A stretch of DNA of 12,098 bases from Actinomycetota bacterium (GTDB taxonomy: Bacteria > Actinomycetota > Thermoleophilia > UBA2241). The position numbers and the translations under genes were made by a program. The notes below the pieces were generated by a model that searched no databases, had not been told where the DNA came from, and saw nothing but the letters and a program-made list of their open reading frames with translations. Shown here one piece after another: positions 6,334 through 12,098 of this stretch. The DNA is taken from NCBI GenBank assembly GCA_026392265.1, contig JAPLCL010000087.1, forward strand, positions 1-12,098, in the 5' to 3' direction. Position 1 is the stretch's first letter. Each line of letters begins with the position of its first letter.

Positions 6334-6353
6334 ACGTTGCCGCAACGTGGCAA
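6334..6353. promoter_or_regulatory. Overlapping palindromes upstream of hutI; putative operator
   Basis: ACGTTG-CCG-CAACGT (6334-6348) overlaps a second inverted repeat, TTGCC-N7-GGCAA (6337-6353). On the minus strand a TATATC at 6360 to 6355 could be the hutI -10, placing the transcription start within the palindrome. This is a typical position for a repressor site. The regulator is unknown, and the site could also serve the plus-strand short ORF. Confidence 0.45.
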
Positions 6354-6452
6354 GGATATACCCGGGCATGCCGGCGCGGACCGCAGCGCCCACCCGGTCT
6401 CAAGGACGGGACGGATCTCGTCGACAACAGGACCAGACGACAGGAGGCTTTC

Positions 6453-6596
6453 ATGAACCGCGCAGTCGCCATCGACCCGTGGACGGCACGCGCCCGAGGA
6501 TTCCTCGTGAGTGCGTGGGCCCTCGCCTTGCTGCTCATCCTGCTGTTCTCGCTCACCGCGCCATCGGCCCGCGCAGGTCATCACCCTGAAGTATGA
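6453..6596 (+). CDS. Short ORF with signal peptide/membrane segment; possibly the 5' part of a broken gene
   Basis: Seen: 47 residues from ATG at 6453, preceded by AGGAGG at 6442-6447 with five bases between, one of the best ribosome sites in the window. Residues 1-16 are polar with Arg. Residues 17-35 form a hydrophobic core (LVSAWALALLLILLFSL), followed by TAPSARA, a plausible signal peptidase site. G/C third positions are strong until codon 41 and then collapse over the last six codons, suggesting that the true frame leaves here. I do not recognise a family. It could be a genuine small exported peptide, or the signal sequence of a roughly 100-residue secreted protein disrupted by frameshifts. 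It is transcribed divergently from hutI. Confidence 0.5.
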   Translation: MNRAVAIDPWTARARGFLVSAWALALLLILLFSLTAPSARAGHHPEV

Positions 6597-6769
6597 CGCA
6601 GCGATAGTGCGCACCTGGAGCAGCACGTCGTCGGTCGGACGCTGGTTCGCGCCGACGAACGGTGCGCCACTGCGGGCCGCTTCTGCCGCCCGCCTACGAT
6701 CCCTCGATCACGACGATCCTCTGCGAGCTGCGCTGGGAGAAGGACGTCCTGGTCCACATCGACTGGTAG
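6571..6769 (+). pseudogene. Probable frameshifted remainder of the short secreted-protein gene
   Basis: After the signal sequence, good codon use moves to the +1 frame from about 6571 (AQVITLKYDAAIVRTW, to about 6680). It then moves +1 again from about 6690 (LPPAYDPSITTILCELRW, ending HIDW and TAG at 6767-6769). The last segment has nearly perfect G/C third positions and a normal stop just before a strong terminator. Joining the three segments would give about 100 residues of secreted protein of unknown family. Two single-base insertions, genuine decay or sequencing errors would all explain this. The call rests on codon pattern only. Confidence 0.4.
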
Positions 6770-6794
6770 GGGCAGCGGGGGCGGGCGCACGCAC

Positions 6795-6838
6795 GACGGG
6801 CCGGGGTCGCCTGCACGGCCCCGGCCCGTCGCGTCTTT
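6795..6838 (+). terminator. Rho-independent terminator
   Basis: A perfect 12-bp stem, GACGGGCCGGGG pairing with CCCCGGCCCGTC, with a 12-base loop, is followed by GCGTCTTTT. The T tract lies on the plus-strand side, so it mainly ends plus-strand transcripts from the 6453-6769 region. It also lies just past the end of the convergent transporter gene and may act weakly on it. Confidence 0.8.
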
Positions 6839-6873
6839 TCGTTGCGGAGTGCCGTGGCGCCCGCGCGATCGTC

Positions 6874-7530
6874 TTACTTCTTGTAGGGACCGATCGGCAG
6901 CACGACGCGACCGTACAGCTCGTTCCAGACCTGCGCGATAGAACCGTAGACGGCCGAGAGGCCCACGAAGATGCCTTCCCAGCCGGCGATCTTGGTGATC
7001 GTCGCGTTGCCCGTCCACTCGCCGATGGCGAGCAGCACGAACAGGACGGTCAGGCTCAGGAACACGGTCTGCAACGAACGGTTGATGCGCAGCGTGCCGA
7101 CGTACATGAGTGCGGTGAACAGGCCCCATGCCAGCAGATAGTAGCCGAGAGCCGTGCTCGTGGCGCCGAGCTCGAGGCTGGCCGAGCCCATCCACTTGGG
7201 GAACGCGAAGACGCCGACCAAGGTCAGCCAGAAGCAGCCGTACGAAAGGAACGCGGTCATGCCGAAGGTGCTGTTCTTCTTCCACTCCATGATGCCCGCG
7301 ATCACCTGGGCGAGGCCGCCGTAGAACACGCCCATCGCGAGGATGATGCCGCTCAAGGGGATGAGGCCGGCGTTGTGCACGTTCAGCAGCACCGTGGTGA
7401 GACCGAACGCCATGAGGCCCAGCGGACCCGGGTTGGCGGTGGCGTCTCGCAGCGTGGCGGTGATCGTGCCACGCTCGCCCATCGGGCCCGTACTCTGGCC
7501 CGGTATCGTCAGTTTCTTCTCGTCAGCCAT
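6874..7530 (-). CDS. satP: Acetate uptake transporter, SatP/YaaH (GPR1/FUN34) family
   Basis: Known: members move acetate, and in some cases succinate, across the inner membrane with protons. Seen: 218 residues, close to the usual size. NPGPLGL (residues 33-39) is the family's N-terminal signature NPxPLGL. About six membrane segments follow, near residues 37-56, 58-80, 91-110, 127-146, 155-172 and 183-203. The N-terminus is cytoplasmic and polar. The ATG at 7530 is preceded by GGAGG nine bases upstream. A possible promoter on the minus strand is TTGGCC (7636 to 7631), 17 bp, TACAAC (7613 to 7608), which is weak. It is a single gene, convergent with the short secreted ORF and divergent from the mannosyltransferase cluster. 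The exact substrate is not certain from sequence. Confidence 0.93.
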   Translation of the reverse strand: MADEKKLTIPGQSTGPMGERGTITATLRDATANPGPLGLMAFGLTTVLLNVHNAGLIPLSGIILAMGVFYGGLAQVIAGIMEWKKNSTFGMTAFLSYGCFWLTLVGVFAFPKWMGSASLELGATSTALGYYLLAWGLFTALMYVGTLRINRSLQTVFLSLTVLFVLLAIGEWTGNATITKIAGWEGIFVGLSAVYGSIAQVWNELYGRVVLPIGPYKK

Positions 7531-7753
7531 CTATCGAAGCCTCCACTCTCGGTAGACGTGTGGGTAGGGACCGGCACGCGCTCGCGGCCGAGACACGAAC
7601 CTGCGGTGTTGTATCACGAAGCCGGCGCGCGGCCAAGTGCCGCGCCGTGCCCGGACGGAGTGCCCCACGACTTCGCGCCCTCCAGCGCGGCGCACCGCCG
7701 GCCGGCAAACACGACGCTCGTCGCCGTGCAAGCGCACAGGGGCCGCCGACGAC

Positions 7754-7759
7754 TATAAT
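7754..7759 (+). promoter_or_regulatory. Consensus -10 (TATAAT) overlapping the first mannosyltransferase ATG
   Basis: A perfect TATAAT shares its last two bases with the apparent start codon ATG 7758. If used, transcription would begin near 7766, downstream of that ATG, and translation would have to start later, for example at the in-frame GTG 7803. AAGGAG at 7784-7789 is 13 bases before that GTG, which is rather far. No TTGACA-like -35 is evident, so this may be chance. Confidence 0.35.
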
Positions 7760-9362
7760 GACCGCCGACGCGCAGCTCGCCCGAAGGAGCCTCTCACAGC
7801 CCGTGCTTGAACCGCCGGTCCCCATAGCCGACCCGGTCCGTCGGCGCCGAATCACGCTGGCGGTCGCCCTCATCCTGATGATCTCGGCGGCGCTGCGTCT
7901 GTGGCAGGTGGCGACCCCGGCTGAGTACATGTTCGACGAGGTCTACTATGCCAAGGACGCCAAGGCCATCGTCGACGGCCGCGTTGGCCCCAAGGCGCCG
8001 CTGCGCTGGGAGGCCGGCGACGAAGTGTCGTGGCCGCACCCGGAGATGGGCAAGTTCGCCATCGCCGCCGGCATCGTCCTCTTCGGCGACCGCGCCTTCG
8101 GCTGGCGCCTCCCCGCCGTCATCGCCGGCCTCGTGACGCTGGCCTGCGTCTACCCGCTGGCGCGCCGCTTGGGCTTGCCACCCCCGTGGGCGCTCATCGC
8201 CCTCGGGTTCGCCGCGGCCGACACGCTCGGGATCGCGCAATCGCGCATCGCCACGCTCGATGTGTTCGTCGGCGTCTGGAGCGTGCTGTGCATCCTGCTC
8301 GCGCTGCGCTACGCCCAGGGCGGGCGCCACAAGCGCTGGCTGGTCCTCTGCGCTGCCGCGGGCGGCATGGCCGTCGCCACGAAGTGGTCGGGCGGCCTCG
8401 CTCTTGTCGCGGCGGCCATCCTCATCTTCCTCGTGTGGCTGCACGATCGAGAGCCTGTCGCGGAGGACGACGGGGCGGAGCCTGCCTACCTGCTCGGCGA
8501 CGTGCCCACGGCGCGGTCCACGTTCGTCGGGGCGCTCCCCGGCGCGCTGCTCGTCGTCGCCCTCTTCATCCTCATCCCGGCCGCCTTGTATGTCTTCAGC
8601 TACGTGCAGTACTTCGCCAGCGGTCACACGCTCGCCGACTGGAGGGAGCTCCAGCGCCAGGCGGCGTTCTTCAGCCTGCACCTCAAAGCCGTCCACACGT
8701 ACGCCTCCGCGGCTCCCACCTGGATCGTCGACTACCGCCCCGTGTGGTACTACTTCGAAGGGGGGAAGATGTTTCGCGGCGTGATCGCCATGGGCAACCC
8801 CTTCCTCTGGTGGGTCGCGACACTGGGCCTCATCGCCGCCCCGATCCTCGCGCTTCTGCGACGGACCACGCTCCTGCTCCCGACGGCGATCGTCGTGGCG
8901 GTGCTCTACGTGCCCTGGTTCGCGACCTCCAGGACCTCCTTCATCTACTACATGACGCCGGTCGCGCCGTTCCTGGCCATCCTGGCGGCCGCGGCGCTGG
9001 TGGCCTTCGCCGGCAGCACCCGCCTGCCGCGGCACGGCGTTGTCGTCATGGCCGCGACGGCGGTGGCCACGGCCGTACTCTGGGACCCGGTGGCCAGGCT
9101 CGCCGTCTGGTTCTTCTGGCGGCTGCCCCGAAGCGTCAGCCCGACCGTCGGCTGGATCGACGTCGGCGTCGGTATCTTCCTGGCGCTGTTCCTGGTCATC
9201 ATGGCCGTCTCCCCGTGGACGCGGCGCTGGCGCCCGGTGGTGAGCATGATCCTGGCCGGCGCGATCGTCGGCATCGCCGTTGCCTTCCTGCCGATCGTTC
9301 TCAACATCCCCATCAGCCCCGGGCACTGGTCTCACATCATGTGGTTCCGCAGCTGGATCTGA
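7758..9362 (+). CDS. Protein O-mannosyltransferase (GT39, PMT family), first copy
   Basis: Known: PMTs are polytopic enzymes that transfer mannose from polyprenyl-phosphate-mannose to Ser/Thr of proteins during export. Seen: 534 residues from ATG 7758. The first membrane segment is at about 33-50. The first outer loop has FDEVYYAKDA with D60-E61, the catalytic/binding acidic pair, and WPHPEMGK (H94, P95, K99). Later blocks are ATKWSG, SGHTLADW, RPVWYYFEG, MGNPFLWW and YYMTPVAPFL, followed by several C-terminal membrane segments ending at W-I. About 11-12 membrane segments are likely. The start is uncertain because a TATAAT overlaps the ATG and no ribosome site precedes it; GTG 7803 is the alternative. 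The MFS gene follows with overlap or immediate adjacency. Confidence 0.92.
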   Translation: MTADAQLARRSLSQPVLEPPVPIADPVRRRRITLAVALILMISAALRLWQVATPAEYMFDEVYYAKDAKAIVDGRVGPKAPLRWEAGDEVSWPHPEMGKFAIAAGIVLFGDRAFGWRLPAVIAGLVTLACVYPLARRLGLPPPWALIALGFAAADTLGIAQSRIATLDVFVGVWSVLCILLALRYAQGGRHKRWLVLCAAAGGMAVATKWSGGLALVAAAILIFLVWLHDREPVAEDDGAEPAYLLGDVPTARSTFVGALPGALLVVALFILIPAALYVFSYVQYFASGHTLADWRELQRQAAFFSLHLKAVHTYASAAPTWIVDYRPVWYYFEGGKMFRGVIAMGNPFLWWVATLGLIAAPILALLRRTTLLLPTAIVVAVLYVPWFATSRTSFIYYMTPVAPFLAILAAAALVAFAGSTRLPRHGVVVMAATAVATAVLWDPVARLAVWFFWRLPRSVSPTVGWIDVGVGIFLALFLVIMAVSPWTRRWRPVVSMILAGAIVGIAVAFLPIVLNIPISPGHWSHIMWFRSWI

Positions 9363-10651
9363 GGGGCCGCGCGGCCACGGACAGCGCCCGCTCGGCCTCG
9401 GGAGGGCTCGCGGATGGCCGCCCGCCCGTCCCATCCCTCCTGCCCGTCTATCTGGCGCATGCCACCACGCACCTGTACATCGGCCTCTTCCCCGCCGTCC
9501 TCTTTATGCTGCGCGAGACGTTCTCGGCCAGCTACGGCACGCTCGGCGCGGTGTTCACCGCGGCGATGCTGGCCTACGGCCTCCTGTCGCTGCCCACCGG
9601 GCTGGTCCTGAACCGCGTGTCCCCGCTGCTCGTGGTGCGCCTCGTGCTCGTCGGCGGCGCGGCTGCCTGCGTCGCCATCGCCGTGGCTCCCAACGAGATC
9701 GCCTTCGCCGTGGCCCTGGTGGCACTCGGGGTGGCGTGCGGGCCTTACCACACCGCGGGGCTCACGCTGGTTTCACGAGTCAGCGGCAACGACGCCAAGC
9801 GGCTCGGGCACCACGGCATGGTCGGCAACCTCGGGCTGGCGCTGGCCCCCACGTTCGGCGCCCTGCTGGCTTGGAGCGTGTCGTGGCGCCTCCCGTTCGC
9901 CGTCGCCGCGGTTGTTGGCCTGGGCGTGGCGGCGCTGAGCCTCAGGATGCCGCGACTCGTGGACCCCGGCCTCGCGACCGGCCCCAAGGGTGACGAAGCG
10001 GTCGCACGCGCAACTGAGCGGGCGACCGAGGCGCCTTCACGGGGCACCTCCACGAACCTCACGGCGCTCATCCTCGTCTACGCCATCACCATTGCGCTGG
10101 GCTTCATCTACCGGGGCTTCGCGACGTACCTGCCGGCGTTGGCCGCGGCGCGCACCGGCGTGCTACCTGCGACCGCCGTGGTCCGCGGCGGCATCCTCGC
10201 CTCGCTCGTCTATCTCGCCGGCTTCTTCGGCCAGTGGTGGGGCGGCCACCTCGGCGGCCGGTACCACGCGGAGACGCTCTACGCGGTGCTGCTCGGCGTC
10301 ACCGCCCTTCTTCTGGCCGGCACCTTCTTCGCCGTCGAATGGTGGCTGCTCGCGATCCTCGCCCTGACCAGCTTCGTGCATTTCACCACCCAGCCCATGG
10401 ACAACGTGTTCACGGGCCGCTACACATCGCTCGGGCAGCGTAGTCTGGGCTACGGCACGAGCTTCGCGCTCTCGTTCGGGATCGGCTCGTTCGCCGCGCT
10501 CGCCGGCGGCGTCGTCGCCGACGCCGCCGGCGACCGCCTGCAGTACGTGTGGCTCATGCTGGCCACGGTGGCCTGCCTGGCGACGGTGTGCGCCGTCGCC
10601 CTCGCGGTACTTGCCCGTGGCCTGCGGCGGCGCACCGTTCCCGGCGCGTAG
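9341..10651 (+). CDS. Major facilitator superfamily transporter between two mannosyltransferase genes
   Basis: Seen: the frame ending at 10651 encodes a 12-segment MFS protein, about 436 residues from GTG 9341. The first membrane segment follows PSLLPVYLAHATTHLYIG. Segments 1-6 run to LSLRMPRL, a charged cytoplasmic loop of about 35 residues follows, and segments 7-12 start at LTALILVYAITIALG. Odd: GTG 9341 lies 22 bases inside the preceding gene with a poor ribosome site. No other in-frame ATG, GTG or TTG occurs before the first membrane segment; the next is ATG 9508, inside it. A good site, GGAGG 9401-9405 plus ATG 9414, is out of frame by one base. A CTG at 9359 overlapping the previous stop is another option. 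The substrate is unknown; a role with the glycosyltransferases is only contextual. Confidence 0.85.
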   Translation: MVPQLDLRGRAATDSARSASGGLADGRPPVPSLLPVYLAHATTHLYIGLFPAVLFMLRETFSASYGTLGAVFTAAMLAYGLLSLPTGLVLNRVSPLLVVRLVLVGGAAACVAIAVAPNEIAFAVALVALGVACGPYHTAGLTLVSRVSGNDAKRLGHHGMVGNLGLALAPTFGALLAWSVSWRLPFAVAAVVGLGVAALSLRMPRLVDPGLATGPKGDEAVARATERATEAPSRGTSTNLTALILVYAITIALGFIYRGFATYLPALAAARTGVLPATAVVRGGILASLVYLAGFFGQWWGGHLGGRYHAETLYAVLLGVTALLLAGTFFAVEWWLLAILALTSFVHFTTQPMDNVFTGRYTSLGQRSLGYGTSFALSFGIGSFAALAGGVVADAAGDRLQYVWLMLATVACLATVCAVALAVLARGLRRRTVPGA

Positions 10652-10660
10652 GCGCCGGAG

Positions 10661-10687
10661 CCCGCGCGGCCCCCGCCCGCGCGGCCC
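10661..10687. repeat. 12-bp direct repeat downstream of the MFS gene
   Basis: CCCGCGCGGCCC occurs twice with CCG between. It is very GC-rich, with no T tract after it, so it does not look like an intrinsic terminator. A small hairpin CCCGC-N5-GCGGG (10696-10710) follows just before the next gene's -10. Confidence 0.5.
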
Positions 10688-10713
10688 GCAGGGGTCCCGC
10701 GCGACGCGGGTGC

Positions 10714-10719
10714 TATCAT
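10714..10719 (+). promoter_or_regulatory. Putative -10 (TATCAT) for a leaderless second mannosyltransferase mRNA
   Basis: TATCAT ends six bases before ATG 10726, placing the predicted start of transcription at or next to the start codon. No ribosome site is present before this ATG. Leaderless mRNAs with this spacing are common in Actinobacteria. No clear -35 was found. Confidence 0.4.
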
Positions 10720-10725
10720 CGCCAC

Positions 10726-12098
10726 ATGCAGAGCGCAGCCTCCGCCCCCAGAGACGCGCCGGCCCGCGCGTGGCCCCGCCGGCGCCGCCTCATCATCGCG
10801 CTCGTCCTGCTCACCATCGCGCTATCGGCGGCCGTGCGCTTCGCCGCGCTCGACGCCTTCCCCAATCACGTCTTCGACGAGTACTACTACGCGCACGACG
10901 CCGCGGCGCTGCTGCGCGGCGATCTCGGGCCGCGGGGCGCCGAGAGCTGGCGCCCCGGCGAGGCGCGCTCGCTCGCCCATCCGGAGCTCGGCACGCTCGC
11001 CATCGCCGCAGGCATCGCCCTGTTCGGCGACGGCCCCTGGGGCTGGCGCGCTCCGGCGGCGCTGGCCGGCACCCTGCTCATCGCGCTCATGTACCCTCTG
11101 GCGCGACGGCTCTTCCTGCCGCCCGTGTGGGCGCTGGCGGCGACCGTGCTGGCCGCCTCGGACACGATGCTCATCGTCGAGTCGCGCCTCGCCGTCCTCG
11201 ATACGTTCGTCGCGCTCGGCTCCGCGGCGTGCATCTACTGCGCCTTGCGCGCGACGAGCTCGTCCCACTTCGCCCGTTGGACGGTGCTCTGCGGCCTCGC
11301 CGGCGGCGCGGCCGTGGCCAGCAAGTGGTCGGGCGCTCTTGCCGTCGTCGCGGCCCTGGTCATCCTTCTGCTCTACGCCCGCCGCCTCGGACTTCGCAAG
11401 CTTCTGGCCGCCCTCGCTGCCATCCTCGCGCTGAGCCTGGGCGTGTACGTCGCCGGGTATGCCGGCTACTTCCTGAGCGGCCATTCACTCGCCGACTGGC
11501 TGCACCTGCAGCGATACATGCTCGGCTTCAACTGGGGGGTCCGCGGTACCGTGTCGTTCGCCTCGCGCCCCGTCACCTGGCTCTTCGACGTGCATCCGAT
11601 CTGGTACCGGTTCTCAGAGGGCAGCCGGGGCACGACCGGGCTGATCAGTATCGGCAACCCGCTGCTCTGGTGGGGCGCGGCGCTGGCGCTCGTGGTCCTC
11701 GGCGTGCAGGCGCTGGTACGCCGCGATCTGCGCCTGGGCCTGGCACCGCTGCTCGTCGTGCTTCTCTACCTCCCCTGGCTGCTGACCTCACGCCAGGCGT
11801 ACATCTTCTACATGACCCCCGTGGTGCCGTTCCTGGCGATCCTGGTCGCTGGCGGGTTGTCTCGCATCGCGGGCCGGCGCGGGGCGCCGTGCGCACCCCA
11901 AGCGCTGGGGTTCGGGGGCGGCGCGCTCGTGGCGGCCGCCGCCTTCGGCGTCGCCGGGCTGGGGGAAGGCCTGCTGGGACAAGCGCAAGGCGCGCTCTGG
12001 CGCGGCGGCGCGACGGCGGCCGGCGCGGCGCTGGCGGCGGCCGCCGTGATCGCCGCCATCCGCAGCCCCGAGCGCCGTCGCGCCATCGTCGCGGCGCT
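10726..12098 (+). CDS. Protein O-mannosyltransferase paralog (GT39, PMT family); 3' end cut by window
   Basis: Seen: 457 codons from ATG 10726 to the right edge with no stop. A basic N-terminus (RRRR) is followed by a membrane segment at about 22-40, then FDEYYYAHDA with D51-E52 and HPELGT (H85, P86, T90). ASKWSGALA, SGHSLADW, HPIWYRFSEG, IGNPLLWW and FYMTPVVPFL match the first copy block by block, so the two are clear paralogs. Odd: T90 replaces the Lys of the HPxxGK motif, and residues in the first loop differ, suggesting altered substrate use or weaker activity. Starts by ATG without a ribosome site, possibly leaderless. The extreme C-terminal segments lie beyond the window. PMT family membership is confident; acceptor specificity is unknown. 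Confidence 0.9.
   Translation, partial: MQSAASAPRDAPARAWPRRRRLIIALVLLTIALSAAVRFAALDAFPNHVFDEYYYAHDAAALLRGDLGPRGAESWRPGEARSLAHPELGTLAIAAGIALFGDGPWGWRAPAALAGTLLIALMYPLARRLFLPPVWALAATVLAASDTMLIVESRLAVLDTFVALGSAACIYCALRATSSSHFARWTVLCGLAGGAAVASKWSGALAVVAALVILLLYARRLGLRKLLAALAAILALSLGVYVAGYAGYFLSGHSLADWLHLQRYMLGFNWGVRGTVSFASRPVTWLFDVHPIWYRFSEGSRGTTGLISIGNPLLWWGAALALVVLGVQALVRRDLRLGLAPLLVVLLYLPWLLTSRQAYIFYMTPVVPFLAILVAGGLSRIAGRRGAPCAPQALGFGGGALVAAAAFGVAGLGEGLLGQAQGALWRGGATAAGAALAAAAVIAAIRSPERRRAIVAA

Noticed and set aside
6511..7758. 415-codon plus-strand open frame
   Set aside because: It runs antisense to the SatP gene. Only its first part, about 6571-6680, has codon use suggesting a fragment of the broken secreted-protein gene.
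7794..9434. 546-codon minus-strand open frame
   Set aside because: It is antisense to the first mannosyltransferase, with a charged low-complexity translation typical of high-GC shadow frames.
10822..11484. 220-codon minus-strand open frame
   Set aside because: It is antisense to the second mannosyltransferase and has a shadow-type composition.

Overview
The window looks like about 12 kb of chromosome from a high-GC bacterium, most likely an actinomycete-related lineage (Actinomycetota). This is inferred from the strong G/C third-position bias, LexA operators of the CGAAC-N4-GTTCG type used by Actinobacteria and Firmicutes, a lexA gene beside a LysM protein, and bacterial protein O-mannosyltransferases. 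No insertion sequence, CRISPR array, rRNA or phage gene is visible. It reads as ordinary chromosome with several uncommon local arrangements.

Layout, left half, all on the minus strand. (1) Positions 1-588: a cobalamin-binding sensor-type protein, cut by the left edge, with no N-terminal MerR DNA-binding domain. (2) Positions 692-1966: a membrane-anchored seven-repeat Ycf48/BNR-like beta-propeller protein with a C-terminal IPT/TIG domain. (3) Positions 1967-2329: about 360 bp in which I see no gene. (4) Positions 2330-2635: three tRNA genes transcribed in the order Pro(TGG), Gly(TCC), Arg(TCT), all with encoded CCA. (5) Positions 2684-3917: a three-gene operon lexA, small zinc-ribbon protein, membrane LysM protein, joined by two ATGA stop/start overlaps. 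Its promoter (TTGACA, 17 bp, TAAGCT) carries two LexA boxes. (6) Positions 4060-6293: hutI and ftcD, also ATGA-coupled, which perform the last steps of histidine degradation through formiminoglutamate. A palindrome lies at the likely hut start site.

Middle and right. On the plus strand at 6453-6769 is a short secreted-peptide ORF with an excellent ribosome site. Its codon pattern appears to continue through two frame changes and is followed by a strong rho-independent terminator, suggesting a broken small gene or sequence errors. A SatP/YaaH acetate transporter lies at 6874-7530 (minus). Divergent from it runs a plus-strand cluster: protein O-mannosyltransferase (7758-9362), an MFS transporter with an ambiguous start (about 9341-10651), and a second paralogous O-mannosyltransferase (10726 to the right edge). 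The two mannosyltransferases are clear paralogs, but the second has Thr where the first has Lys in the HPExGK motif.

How the genes work together: the lexA operon is the best-defined unit. LexA should repress its own operon, so DNA damage would induce the zinc-ribbon protein and the LysM membrane protein. The LysM protein resembles in architecture the SOS division inhibitors YneA, DivS and Rv2719c, which are also encoded next to lexA. HutI and FtcD act in sequence. The mannosyltransferase/MFS cluster may serve protein glycosylation at the cell surface, but the transporter's substrate cannot be told from the sequence.
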